A stretch of 13,503 bases of DNA from the NCBI GenBank assembly GCA_903911455.1, contig CAIWDQ010000254.1, positions 1 to 13,503 on the forward strand, written 5' to 3'. The notes beneath the pieces were generated by a model that was not told the origin of the DNA, ran no database searches, and saw only the letters and a list, made by a program, of their open reading frames with translations. This document shows, in pieces, positions 5,703-13,503 of the stretch. The stretch is from an uncultured bacterium. Its GTDB lineage: Bacteria; Bacteroidota; Bacteroidia; Bacteroidales; JACABE01. The position numbers and the translations under genes are program-made. Each line of letters starts with the position of its first letter. Within the stretch, counting starts at the first letter, position 1.

Positions 5703-7013
5703 ATGAAAGGTATAATTTATAAAGGGTTTTCAAGATTATCAGAAGCCGAAAAGCGGAAACTCGTTTCTCACTTATGTGAAGAACCGGGGGTTACTGAGCT
5801 TGAATTAAATTCATATATTGTTAAAGATCCTGCTCGCCGCGAAATGTTTATGGATCTTAGTGAGAATACTGTAAGTGCTTATCATCTGCCTTACGGGATA
5901 GCTCCTAACTTTGTGGTTAATGGTAATATCTATCATGTTCCGATGGTTACCGAAGAGAGTTCAGTTGTTGCCGCTTGTGCAAGTGCTGCTCGCTTTTGGG
6001 CCGAACGTGGTGGTTTCGCTCTTAAAGAAATTAAAACTACTAAGCTAGGCCATGTTTATTTCCAATGGTTTGCTGATGATAAGGCTTTATTTGATGCCTG
6101 GCCTAAACTTAAAGCTACTTTATTGTCAAGATTAAAGTATGTTACTGCAAGTATGGTTCAGCGAGGTGGAGGTATTACAAGTCTTGAACTAGCTGATGAT
6201 CGTCATAAGACAGACAAACTTTTCCGTTTAGTTGTTGAATTTGACACTGTAAATTCAATGGGTGCTAACTTTATTAATACCTGTCTTGAAGAACTGGCTC
6301 AAGGACTTGACGAAGGATTAAATAATGCTGCTAAGAATCCTGAAAATTCAGATTGTAGAATTGTAATGTCTATTCTAAGTAATTATGTTGAGAATTGTAC
6401 TGTTACTGTTGAAGTAAGTTGTCCGATTCGTAATCTTCATGGAATTACAGTTGGGATGAGTCAATTGATGTTTGCTCAAAAAGTAGAGCTTGCTTACCAG
6501 ATAGCGTGGAATGATGTTTATCGTGCAGCTACTCATAACAAAGGTATAATGAATGGTGTAGATTCTGTAATTATTGCCACAGGTAACGACTGGCGTGCTG
6601 CCGAAGCAGGTGCTCATGCTTTTGCATCGCGAACCGGGCAGTACAGAGCATTAAGTCAGTGTGAAATTAAAGACGATAATATTAGAATTTGGCTAACGAT
6701 TCCTTTGGCTTTGGGGACTATTGGCGGTATTACTAATTTACATCCTTTAGCAAAGAAATCTCTTGATATATTAGGCAATCCAACTGCCCCTGAGCTTATG
6801 GCTATTGTTGCTTCTGCCGGTTTGGCCAGTAATTTTGCAGCAGTACAAAGTCTTGTTACAGTCGGTATTCAAAAGGGACACATGAAACTTCATCTCGTTA
6901 ATATATTTAATGCACTTGGTGCAACTCCTAAACAAAGGCAATTGGCTACTGATTTCTTTCAGGGACAAAAGGTTAGTTTTGCTGCCGTAAAACAATTTAT
7001 TGATGAGCACTAG
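5703..7013 (+). CDS. mvaA: Hydroxymethylglutaryl-CoA reductase, class II
   Basis: It reduces HMG-CoA to mevalonate with NAD(P)H. The 436-residue length and motifs are those of class II (bacterial, Pseudomonas mevalonii-like) enzymes: ENTVSAYHLPYGIAPNFVVN (54-73), the catalytic Glu in PMVTEESSVVAA (80-91), NSMGANFIN (184-192), THNKGIMNGVDSV (277-289) with catalytic Lys280 and Asp287, ATGNDWRAAEAGAHA (292-306), and the C-terminal GHMKLHLVN (392-400) carrying the catalytic His393. There is no membrane anchor, unlike eukaryotic class I enzymes. Databases often call this class 'degradative', but here it sits among four biosynthetic genes, so mevalonate synthesis is the sensible reading. Whether NADH or NADPH is preferred is not visible. 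Its last bases overlap the next gene. Confidence 0.95.
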   Translation: MKGIIYKGFSRLSEAEKRKLVSHLCEEPGVTELELNSYIVKDPARREMFMDLSENTVSAYHLPYGIAPNFVVNGNIYHVPMVTEESSVVAACASAARFWAERGGFALKEIKTTKLGHVYFQWFADDKALFDAWPKLKATLLSRLKYVTASMVQRGGGITSLELADDRHKTDKLFRLVVEFDTVNSMGANFINTCLEELAQGLDEGLNNAAKNPENSDCRIVMSILSNYVENCTVTVEVSCPIRNLHGITVGMSQLMFAQKVELAYQIAWNDVYRAATHNKGIMNGVDSVIIATGNDWRAAEAGAHAFASRTGQYRALSQCEIKDDNIRIWLTIPLALGTIGGITNLHPLAKKSLDILGNPTAPELMAIVASAGLASNFAAVQSLVTVGIQKGHMKLHLVNIFNALGATPKQRQLATDFFQGQKVSFAAVKQFIDEH

Positions 7014-7932
7014 CCTGAAACTTAAAGCAAATGGCAAGTTATTGTTAAGTGGAGAATATCTTGTCTTAGATGGGGCTAAAGCATTGGCTTTACCAATCTG
7101 CTTCGGACAAGAAATGACTGTTGAATTGACATCAGAACCTATTTTAAACTGGGTTAGTAAAGAGAATAATAAGAAATGGTTTAAGGCTTCGTTTCAATTA
7201 CCTAATCTGGATGTTATAAATACATCTGATACTACAATTGCATTAGAACTTAAGAAAATATTACAGTCTGCTCAAACATTAAGCAATGACTTTCTTTTCA
7301 CGCAAAGTGGCTATACAGTTAATATAATTGCAAACTATCCATTGAAATTTGGATTTGGGAGCAGTTCAACTCTGATTTCATTGATTGCACGTTGGGCTAA
7401 TGTTAACGAATATACTCTTTTTAAGATGGTTTCAAATGGTTCGGGTTATGATTTAGCTTGTGCCACACAGGATTCTCCTATATTTTATCAATTAGTTGAT
7501 GAAACTCCTTTTGTAACTAAAGCAGAATTAGGCGAAGCCATAAAAAAGCATTGCATATTCGCATATCTGGGCAACAAACAGAACAGTAAGGAAGAAGTAG
7601 AAAGATATAAGAAGTATGAAAAGCCTTCTCAAAAGGTTATAGATAAGATATCTGAATTGGCTGATATGTTTTGCAAAGCTTCAGATGCTTTGGAAATTAT
7701 TAAATATATAAATAAGCATGAAGCAATTCTTTCATCAATATTAAACAGACCTGTATTAGCTCAACAAGAACGCTTTTGTGATTTTAAAGGGGCAGTGAAA
7801 TCTTTAGGGGCATGGGGAGGAGATTTTGCAATGTTTGTTTCAGAAAAACCAATAAGTGAATTAAGAGAAGACTTAAAACAACTTGGAATCATAACTATGT
7901 TTTCTTATGATGAACTTAAAATAAAAGCCTAA
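7003..7932 (+). CDS. GYDIA family GHMP kinase, likely phosphomevalonate kinase
   Basis: I choose the ATG at 7003 (309 residues, overlapping mvaA by 11 bases); an in-frame TTG directly before it at 7000 would add one residue. GHMP motifs are present: KANGKLLLSGEYLVLDG (8-24), a phosphate-binding loop PLKFGFGSSSTL (113-124; Phe replaces the usual Leu), GSGYDLACA (146-154) and LGAWGGDFAMFV (268-279). The GYDLA segment names the family and recalls GSGFDV of yeast Erg8, with its Asp in the place of the catalytic Asp of mevalonate kinase. GEYxVL and GAWGGD resemble phosphomevalonate kinase motifs (GEYAV, GAGGGD). The operon has every other step from HMG-CoA to DMAPP but no other phosphomevalonate kinase. 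So ATP-dependent conversion of 5-phosphomevalonate to 5-diphosphomevalonate is the best inference, not a proven activity. Residual doubt: it could act on another alcohol. Confidence 0.85.
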   Translation: MSTSLKLKANGKLLLSGEYLVLDGAKALALPICFGQEMTVELTSEPILNWVSKENNKKWFKASFQLPNLDVINTSDTTIALELKKILQSAQTLSNDFLFTQSGYTVNIIANYPLKFGFGSSSTLISLIARWANVNEYTLFKMVSNGSGYDLACATQDSPIFYQLVDETPFVTKAELGEAIKKHCIFAYLGNKQNSKEEVERYKKYEKPSQKVIDKISELADMFCKASDALEIIKYINKHEAILSSILNRPVLAQQERFCDFKGAVKSLGAWGGDFAMFVSEKPISELREDLKQLGIITMFSYDELKIKA

Positions 7933-7934
7933 TT

Positions 7935-9038
7935 ATGGAGTTAAAAGAGATTCAAAAAGAAATATTGAGTTGGAAACCTTCTTTTAATGAAGAGGTGACA
8001 ACTATATGGAGAAGTCCTTCTAATATTGCATTGCTTAAATACTGGGGCAAGCGTGACGGACAACTCCCTGTGAATCCTTCCTTAAGTTTTAGCTTGTCAA
8101 AAGCTCATACTACAACAAAATTAACTGCTTTTCCTAACTCAAATAATAGAGGTATAAAAGCTGTTAATGATAACCCTGAGCATCCTTTTCTTAATAAGAT
8201 AAAACCATTCTGGCAAACAGTAATTAAAGAGATTCCTGTTTTAACTAACTATAGCATCGACATTCATACCCAAAACACTTTCCCTCATTCTGCAGGTATA
8301 GCCTCGTCAGCATCAGGTTTCAGTGCATTAACTCTTACATTAATTGATGTAGCACAATTCATTTCGGGTAATCAATTGCCTAAAGAAGACTTCTTAAGAT
8401 ATGCATCTTCGCTTTCGCGGATGGGTTCGGGGAGTGCATGCCGTTCAATCTATGGTGGTTTTACTGTTTGGGGTGCTACTGATTTGTGGAGCCAAAGCTC
8501 TGATTATTATGCTATAGATATCAATCAGAATATTCATCCTTCATTTAATAATTTACATGATGCTATCCTTTTAGTTTCTGCCAAAGAGAAAAGTTTGAGC
8601 AGTACTAAAGGGCATGCATTAATGAAGGAGCATCCTTATGCAAATGGCAGATTATTACAAGCTAATAACAATTTATCTTTAGCAAAGAAAGCACTTGCTG
8701 AAGGTGATTGGGAGTTGCTTTCAGATGTATCAGAAAACGAAGCTTTGAGTCTGCATGCTTTAATTATAAGTTCTCAAGGTGGTGATGTTTTGTTAGAACC
8801 TGCAAGTCTTGAGTTGATTCAACGCATTAGGAATGCCAGATATAAAGGTCTCCCAATTTTCTTTACAATAGATGCCGGACCTAACATACATCTTATTTAT
8901 CCCGAATCAGCGAAAGCTAATGTTGAAGCTTTTATCTTTAATGAACTCAATGATATTTGCCCTGTAGATAAAGTAATTTATGATCATTGTGGAACTGGGC
9001 CTCAGAAAATTCACGAACTTAAAAATTCTAATTTGTAG
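7935..9038 (+). CDS. mvaD: Diphosphomevalonate decarboxylase
   Basis: It phosphorylates and decarboxylates 5-diphosphomevalonate to IPP using ATP. The 367 residues match the family length and hold its motifs: SPSNIALLKYWGKRDGQLPV (27-46), with the substrate-contacting KYWGK, the phosphate loop PHSAGIASSASGF (117-129), LSRMGSGSACRSIYGGFTVW (160-179) and FTIDAGPNIH (310-319), where Asp313 is the expected catalytic base. AGxASSASG, SGSACRS and the DAGPN Asp distinguish it from plain kinases and from phosphomevalonate decarboxylases that lack parts of this set. It begins 2 bases after the GYDIA kinase and ends directly before mvk, consistent with translational coupling. No truncation is seen. Confidence 0.94.
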   Translation: MELKEIQKEILSWKPSFNEEVTTIWRSPSNIALLKYWGKRDGQLPVNPSLSFSLSKAHTTTKLTAFPNSNNRGIKAVNDNPEHPFLNKIKPFWQTVIKEIPVLTNYSIDIHTQNTFPHSAGIASSASGFSALTLTLIDVAQFISGNQLPKEDFLRYASSLSRMGSGSACRSIYGGFTVWGATDLWSQSSDYYAIDINQNIHPSFNNLHDAILLVSAKEKSLSSTKGHALMKEHPYANGRLLQANNNLSLAKKALAEGDWELLSDVSENEALSLHALIISSQGGDVLLEPASLELIQRIRNARYKGLPIFFTIDAGPNIHLIYPESAKANVEAFIFNELNDICPVDKVIYDHCGTGPQKIHELKNSNL

Positions 9039-9992
9039 ATGAACAAACGCAACCCATCATATAATGCTAAACTTCTGCTGTTTGGCGAATATTCTATATT
9101 GCTTGGATCTTCGGCTTTAAGTATTCCTTACAGTCATTTCAGGGCAGAGTTTAGTTTTATTCAGGAAGATAAATATACTGATTTAAAACTTGCAATTGAA
9201 AGTCAACAATTACTTAAATGTTTGCATCTTTCTCTTGAGGATTCAGGTAATTATAAAGATATTCTTGATCTTCCACGTTTTCGTAAAGAGCTTGAAGATG
9301 GTCTTTATCTTGAATCAACTATTCCTCATAGCTACGGACTAGGTAGTTCGGGGGCTGTGGTAGCTGCTGTTTATTCTCGTTATTCAATTAAAAAGACTTC
9401 TGAAAATAAGCTTACTGTAAGCGAAATGGAAAAGCTGCGTACGTTATTTGCAAGTATGGAGTCTTATTTTCATGGCACCTCTTCTGGTATTGATCCTCTT
9501 ACTATTTACGTAAGTCAACCTTTGCTTATTGATAAGGAAAAGAAGCCTTTAGTGGTAGGTATTCCCCGTAATTGGGAGCGCGAGCATACATCTATTTTTC
9601 TAATTGATACTGGAGGGTGTGGCAAGACGAATCCATTGGTTTCTAAGTTTCTTGATCAGTTTGCTCCTAATGGTGAGATGAATGTTGATGCTAAAGAATT
9701 TGTTGCTTTAACTGATAAATGTATTCATAATTTACTTAATGGAAACACAACTGATTTCTGGCAGAGTTTAAAGGCATTATCAACTTTCCAACTTAAAAAT
9801 CTAAATAATTTAATTCCATCTAAAATGAAAGCAGTATGGAATGAAGGTCTTGAAAGTGGTAGCCTGATTATGAAACTTTGTGGATCGGGTGGGGGAGGCT
9901 ATCTTACTGCTTTTGCTCCTGATCATATTAATGCATTAGAATTTATCAAAGCTATGCATTTGCAGCATATCCCTGTTTATATTGCTAATTGA
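9039..9992 (+). CDS. mvk: Mevalonate kinase (GHMP family)
   Basis: It converts mevalonate to 5-phosphomevalonate with ATP. The 317-residue protein shows AKLLLFGEYSILLGSSAL (10-27), a phosphate loop PHSYGLGSSGAVVAAV (96-111), a helix ending ESYFHGTSSGIDPLTIY (141-157) with the HGxSSGxD signature and Asp152 as catalytic residue, and KLCGSGGGGYLTAFA (279-293). GEY replaces the GEH of many mevalonate kinases; the HGTSSGID block still favours mevalonate kinase over phosphomevalonate kinase. The ATG directly follows the mvaD stop, with no gap. It is the last gene of the operon; no clear terminator hairpin follows in the 45 bases before the convergent PAS gene. An exchange of roles with the GYDIA kinase is conceivable but less likely. 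Confidence 0.88.
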   Translation: MNKRNPSYNAKLLLFGEYSILLGSSALSIPYSHFRAEFSFIQEDKYTDLKLAIESQQLLKCLHLSLEDSGNYKDILDLPRFRKELEDGLYLESTIPHSYGLGSSGAVVAAVYSRYSIKKTSENKLTVSEMEKLRTLFASMESYFHGTSSGIDPLTIYVSQPLLIDKEKKPLVVGIPRNWEREHTSIFLIDTGGCGKTNPLVSKFLDQFAPNGEMNVDAKEFVALTDKCIHNLLNGNTTDFWQSLKALSTFQLKNLNNLIPSKMKAVWNEGLESGSLIMKLCGSGGGGYLTAFAPDHINALEFIKAMHLQHIPVYIAN

Positions 9993-10037
9993 GTAAACTC
10001 TACTGATATTCTTAGCTTCTGTATTTGAATTTATTCG

Positions 10038-10385
10038 TTAAGAATTCTGCCTTACAAAGTGATTCATCTCCATTGGGATTTCAAAAGACATTTCTACATA
10101 GCCCATATATTCACCATCAGTAAACCAGGGAGTCTGGTAGATGAGTTTCTTAATACCATTCTTCTCAATAGTATAAGCATTGGTATCTTTATTTATCAAC
10201 ATCCCTTTAAGCTTCGTCTTTGAAGGTTCAGGATGGCAATCCAATAAGTTTTGACTTACTAATCTATCAGCACCATACTTCTCAAAAGTCGTAGTTGATT
10301 TATTATTCATATATAGTATCTTCCCGTCTTTATCACAAACGGTAATAGCTGCATTTAATTCACTGTAAAAGTCTATTGTATTCAT
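10038..10385 (-). CDS. Single PAS domain protein
   Basis: The 115-residue product is essentially one PAS domain: LNAAITVCDKDGKILYMNNK (10-29), a central helix with NLLDCHPEPSKTKL, and closing strands KLIYQTPWFTDGEYMGYVEM. There is no kinase, cyclase or DNA-binding domain and no membrane segment, so it would be a cytoplasmic sensor or adaptor that binds a small ligand or partner. Which ligand cannot be read; the Cys-His pair in DCHPEP is a notable possible contact. I recall similar stand-alone PAS proteins in anaerobic Bacteroidota. It lies 21 bases downstream of uvrA on the same strand, so it is probably co-transcribed with it, and it converges on mvk. Confidence 0.8.
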   Translation of the reverse strand: MNTIDFYSELNAAITVCDKDGKILYMNNKSTTTFEKYGADRLVSQNLLDCHPEPSKTKLKGMLINKDTNAYTIEKNGIKKLIYQTPWFTDGEYMGYVEMSFEIPMEMNHFVRQNS

Positions 10386-10406
10386 ATTTTTATTTTGTAA
10401 TTGATT

Positions 10407-13232
10407 CTATTTTTTGATTTTATTCTTTAGAAACTTAGCAGTGTAAGATGTTTTATCTTTGATAAGATCTTCAGGTAGTCCTTCAAAAACAATATTACCA
10501 CCTGCATCACCACCTTCAGGGCCAAGGTCAATAATCCAATCGGCACATTTTATAATATCCATATTATGCTCAATCACAATAAGCGAATGCCCTTTTTCAA
10601 TCAATGCATCAAAGGCAGTTTTAAGCTTATTTATATCATGAAAATGGAGCCCTGTAGTTGGTTCATCAAAAATAAACAATGTAGGATTGTTAACAACACC
10701 TCTTGTTAAAAAAGAAGCCAATTTAATACGCTGAGCTTCGCCACCACTAAGCGAACTGGAGGTTTGCCCAAGCTTAAGATAACCCAAACCAACATCTTCT
10801 AATGGTTGCAACTTAGTCATAATACGTTGTTCAACAGCCGAAAGCTTATTGTCAGAGCCAAAGTATTCCAAAGATTCGGTTACAGTTAGATTTAATACAT
10901 CGCTAATGTTTTTATCTTTATATTTTATATCTAAAACTTCTTCCCTAAAACGTTTACCACCACAGCTTTCGCAAACAAGAGAAACATCAGCCATAAATTG
11001 CATTTCAATCTTAACTACACCTTCGCCTTCACACTCTTCGCAACGGCCACCTTCAACATTAAAAGAAAAATAACCGGGTTTATAACCTCTTACTTTAGCT
11101 AATTGCTGGTCGGCGAACAATGTTCTGATATCATCATAAGCCTTCACGTAAGTGGCAGGATTTGAGCGAGTAGATCTTCCTATCGGGTTCTGATCAATGA
11201 ACTCTACATCATTAATCTTATTTATATCACCTTCAATCTTATCAAACTTACCCGTCTTCTCACCATAACCACCATAAATTTTCTTTAACGATGGGTAAAG
11301 AATTGTCTTAATAAGGGAAGATTTGCCTGATCCACTAACGCCCGTAATGACTGTCATAGTGTTCAGAGGGAACTTTATATCAATAGATTTAAGGTTGTTT
11401 TCGCGTGCACCTTTAATCATAATAAAGTCCTTCCATTTCCTTCTGATTTTAGGAACTTCAATTCGCTTTTTACCTGTAAGATAATCGGCAGTTAAACCTA
11501 CTTTTTCAGTCAAAAGCTCCTCCATGCTGCCAGTAAATACAAGTTCACCACCATGGCTACCTGCATAAGGACCAATATCTACAATATAATCAGCAGCTTT
11601 CATAATCTCTTCATCATGCTCAACAACAATAACGGTGTTGCCAAGTTTTTTTAACTGCTGAAGAACTTGAATCAATCTGTGAGTGTCTCTTGGATGCAAG
11701 CCAATACTCGGTTCATCAAGAATATACATTGAGCCAACCAACGAACTACCCAAAGCAGTAGCCAGATTGATACGCTGAGATTCGCCACCGGATAATGAGT
11801 TAGAAAGCCTGTTTAGAGTAAGATATCCCAGGCCTACATCATTAATTACTTGCAAACGATTTAAGATTTCGGTAAGTAATCTTTTAGCAACTTTAGTTTC
11901 AAAATCAGTAAGCTTAATATTTTGAAAGAATTCAATGGCTTTATTAATAGGCATCAACACAAAGTCAGTGATTGATTTGCCATTAATCTTCACATAATTG
12001 GCATCACTTCTAAGCCGGGTTCCTTTACAATCAGGGCACACAGTTTTGCCACGATATCTGGAAAGCATCACCCTATATTGTATCTTATAGGTTTGCTCTT
12101 CAACATATTTAAAGAAATCATTAATACCTCCAAAGTGAGTATTTCCTTTCCAAAGCAACTCTTTTTGTTGTTCAGTAAGCTCATAATAAGGCTTGTGAAT
12201 CGGAAAATTGAATTTATAGGCATTCATCACTAGCTGGTCTTTCCATTCGCTCATCTTTTCACCTTTCCAGCAGGCTACAGCTTCTTCATAAATTGATAAA
12301 GATTTGTTTGGGATAACCAAATCCTCGTCTATACCTATCACAGAACCAAAGCCTTCGCATGTTTTGCAGGCACCGTAAGGATTGTTAAAACTAAAAAGGT
12401 TTGCGCTGGGTTCTTCAAAAGTAATTCCATCCAGCTCAAAGCGATTTGAGAATTCTTTGTTGTTTAAAACATCATCTTCTAGTATCCCAACAGTACAAAT
12501 TCCTTCTCCTTCAAAGAAAGCAGTTTGCACAGAATCAGCAAGTCGCGAAGTTAAATCATCATCATCCTTCTTCACAACAATCCTATCAATTAGAATACTT
12601 AATTTTGCCTTTTTAGGAATCGTTTTTTTAATGATATCATCAATCTTTTCTATCTTATCATTCACCAAAAGACGCGAGAAACCCTGTTGTTTCAAAATAT
12701 TTAACTGCTCTTCCTGCGTCCTGTCGTTTTTAACTATTAAAGGTGCATGGATGATTATTTTAGCATCCTCTTTTAGTAATAAAATATAATCCACAACATC
12801 AGTAACAGAGTGACGTTTAACCTGTGCGCCCGAAACCGGGGAATAAGTAACGCCAATTCTGGCAAATAATAGCTTTAGATATTCATAAACCTCGGTAGTT
12901 GTGCCTACTGTAGAGCGGGGATTGCGGTTGTTAACCCTTTGTTCAATTGCAATGGCAGGCGAAATCCCATTTATATAATCCACTTCAGGTTTGCTCATCC
13001 TACCAAGAAACTGGCGGGCATAAGCGCTCAAACTTTCAACATAGCGGCGTTGTCCTTCAGCATATAAAGTATCAAATGCAAGAGAAGATTTACCCGAGCC
13101 TGACAAACCTGTTATCACAATAAACTTATTGCGAGGCAAGGCTACGTCAATGTTTTTTAGGTTATTAACTTTTGCACCTTTAATTAGAATATATTGTTTA
13201 GAGTCTAGTTTATTGAAGTCTTCGCTAAGCAT
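10407..13232 (-). CDS. uvrA: Excinuclease ABC subunit A
   Basis: UvrA scans DNA for bulky lesions and loads UvrB in nucleotide excision repair. The 941 residues match the usual length. There are two ABC ATPase modules. The first has Walker A GLSGSGKSS (42-50), signature LSGGESQR (480-487) and Walker B YILDEPSIGLH (503-513). The second has GVSGSGKSS (631-639), LSGGEAQR (828-835) and FIFDEPTTGLH (853-863). Zinc ligands appear as CKTC (289-292), CPDC (399-402) and the CX2CX19CX2C module C731/C734/C754/C757 near the DNA-binding surface. The QRRYVESLSAYARQFLGRM block is typical. ATG at 13232 has a -7-like box 23 bases upstream. Nothing is missing, so it should be active. The PAS gene follows at 21 bases. 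Confidence 0.97.
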   Translation of the reverse strand: MLSEDFNKLDSKQYILIKGAKVNNLKNIDVALPRNKFIVITGLSGSGKSSLAFDTLYAEGQRRYVESLSAYARQFLGRMSKPEVDYINGISPAIAIEQRVNNRNPRSTVGTTTEVYEYLKLLFARIGVTYSPVSGAQVKRHSVTDVVDYILLLKEDAKIIIHAPLIVKNDRTQEEQLNILKQQGFSRLLVNDKIEKIDDIIKKTIPKKAKLSILIDRIVVKKDDDDLTSRLADSVQTAFFEGEGICTVGILEDDVLNNKEFSNRFELDGITFEEPSANLFSFNNPYGACKTCEGFGSVIGIDEDLVIPNKSLSIYEEAVACWKGEKMSEWKDQLVMNAYKFNFPIHKPYYELTEQQKELLWKGNTHFGGINDFFKYVEEQTYKIQYRVMLSRYRGKTVCPDCKGTRLRSDANYVKINGKSITDFVLMPINKAIEFFQNIKLTDFETKVAKRLLTEILNRLQVINDVGLGYLTLNRLSNSLSGGESQRINLATALGSSLVGSMYILDEPSIGLHPRDTHRLIQVLQQLKKLGNTVIVVEHDEEIMKAADYIVDIGPYAGSHGGELVFTGSMEELLTEKVGLTADYLTGKKRIEVPKIRRKWKDFIMIKGARENNLKSIDIKFPLNTMTVITGVSGSGKSSLIKTILYPSLKKIYGGYGEKTGKFDKIEGDINKINDVEFIDQNPIGRSTRSNPATYVKAYDDIRTLFADQQLAKVRGYKPGYFSFNVEGGRCEECEGEGVVKIEMQFMADVSLVCESCGGKRFREEVLDIKYKDKNISDVLNLTVTESLEYFGSDNKLSAVEQRIMTKLQPLEDVGLGYLKLGQTSSSLSGGEAQRIKLASFLTRGVVNNPTLFIFDEPTTGLHFHDINKLKTAFDALIEKGHSLIVIEHNMDIIKCADWIIDLGPEGGDAGGNIVFEGLPEDLIKDKTSYTAKFLKNKIKK

Positions 13233-13254
13233 CTGATGTATATTTTTGATGCCG

Positions 13255-13262
13255 CAAAATTA
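13255..13262 (-). promoter_or_regulatory. -7-like box for uvrA
   Basis: On the minus strand TAATTTTG followed by C fits TAnnTTTG and lies just before the uvrA ATG at 13232, giving a leader of roughly 15 bases. A TTTAG at 13290-13286 is 23 bases upstream, an imperfect partner for the TTTG element. Confidence 0.45.
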
Positions 13263-13310
13263 CTAAAAATTAGGAATACTTTCCTCTAAAAAGTCATTTT
13301 AAAATAAATA

Positions 13311-13336
13311 CGTCGTCCTTGCAAGTAGGAACGACG
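13311..13336. repeat. Short inverted repeat, CGTCGT/ACGACG
   Basis: CGTCGT (13311-13316) pairs with ACGACG (13331-13336), with CC/GG extending the stem past a one-base bulge. The sequence just after it (GAAGCAATCT) resembles the tail of dispersed intergenic repeats that I recall from many Bacteroidota genomes. There is no U-run after it, so a terminator is not favoured. It sits upstream of uvrA, outside its presumed promoter. Confidence 0.55.
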
Positions 13337-13367
13337 AAGCAATCTAAATTTTAAATATTAATTGGGA

Positions 13368-13503
13368 TTCCTCATTTCGCTTTGCTTCATTCGGAATGAC
13401 AAGGTATTTTTATTTGATAGGAGAGGGAGGAGATTCGGCATTGCCGAATCTCCTCCCTCAATATAAACCCACAAAGAAATGTCATTCCGAACGAAGTGAG
13501 GAA
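13368..13503. repeat. Nested inverted repeat element, cut by window edge
   Basis: The outer arms are TTCCTCATTTCG (13368-13379) plus TCGGAATGAC (13391-13400) on the left, and GTCATTCCGA (13481-13490) plus CGAAGTGAGGAA (13492-13503) on the right. The TCGGAATGAC arm matches 10 of 10 and the other 11 of 12; the left copy carries 11 extra bases between its halves. Inside lies a perfect hairpin: GAGGGAGGAGATTCGGCA (13423-13440), one base, and its exact reverse complement (13442-13459). Neither side has a good U-tract. The arrangement resembles a REP/BIME-like or MITE-like dispersed intergenic repeat. The right arm reaches the last base, so the true end is unknown. Confidence 0.75.

Noticed and set aside
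6375..6617. Minus-strand frame inside mvaA
   Set aside because: Shadow of a strongly conserved HMG-CoA reductase segment that includes the catalytic Lys region.
9993..10037. Bidirectional terminator between mvk and the PAS gene
   Set aside because: Only tiny dyads such as GAGT/ACTC and AGAATTCT are present; none makes a stable stem with a T-tract.
12382..12789. Plus-strand frame opposite uvrA
   Set aside because: Serine-rich antisense shadow of a certain uvrA; the same applies to those near 10459 and 10849.
13423..13459. Hairpin as a transcription terminator
   Set aside because: Very strong stem, but there is no U-run on either strand immediately after it, and no gene in the window ends next to it.

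Overview
The window looks like chromosomal DNA from a low-GC member of the Bacteroidota. The support is the absence of Shine-Dalgarno sequences ahead of the genes, several promoter-like TAnnTTTG elements (the -7 box of Bacteroidota sigma-ABfrA-type promoters), secreted proteins cleaved just before a Gln, YwqK/MORN-variant and CarboxypepD_reg-like secreted proteins, and a dispersed GTCATTCCGAACGAAGTGAG-type intergenic repeat. I cannot place it below phylum. A full mevalonate lower pathway fits Flavobacteriia-like or free-living Bacteroidales-like lineages better than gut Bacteroides, which mostly use the MEP route.

Layout. (1) 81-835, minus: a secreted CarboxypepD_reg/OmpA-like protein whose frame breaks by one base at about 249-252 inside the OmpA domain, with a good promoter at 865-897. 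(2) 836-1475: gene-free, holding a 41-bp tandem repeat array (about 1040-1343). (3) 1476-1748, plus: a small three-helix membrane protein. (4) 4578 down to 1859, minus: a tight five-gene operon made of ywbE, a conserved helical protein, a DUF4395 membrane protein, a two-helix membrane protein and a secreted YwqK-like protein. (5) 4705-9992, plus: a five-gene mevalonate-pathway operon. (6) 13232 down to 10038, minus: uvrA followed by a single-PAS-domain protein, converging on the mevalonate operon. (7) 13311-13503: a cluster of inverted repeats and hairpins running off the window edge.

The mevalonate operon is the biological centre. The order is fni (type 2 IPP isomerase), mvaA (class II HMG-CoA reductase), a GYDIA-type GHMP kinase, mvaD (diphosphomevalonate decarboxylase) and mvk (mevalonate kinase). 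Genes overlap or lie 0-2 bases apart, so they are almost certainly co-transcribed. Together they cover HMG-CoA to mevalonate, phosphomevalonate, diphosphomevalonate, IPP and DMAPP, with one step lacking a conventional enzyme: phosphomevalonate kinase. The GYDIA kinase, with PMK-like motifs, is the obvious candidate for that step. HMG-CoA synthase and thiolase are not in the window.

The most useful second-look items are the GYDIA kinase as the missing phosphomevalonate kinase, the frameshift in the OmpA-like gene, the 41-bp array with two palindromes per unit and an apparent 82-bp dimer order, the facing -7 boxes between ywbE and fni, and the nested inverted repeat at the right edge. I see no defence system, CRISPR array, transposase, tRNA or rRNA.
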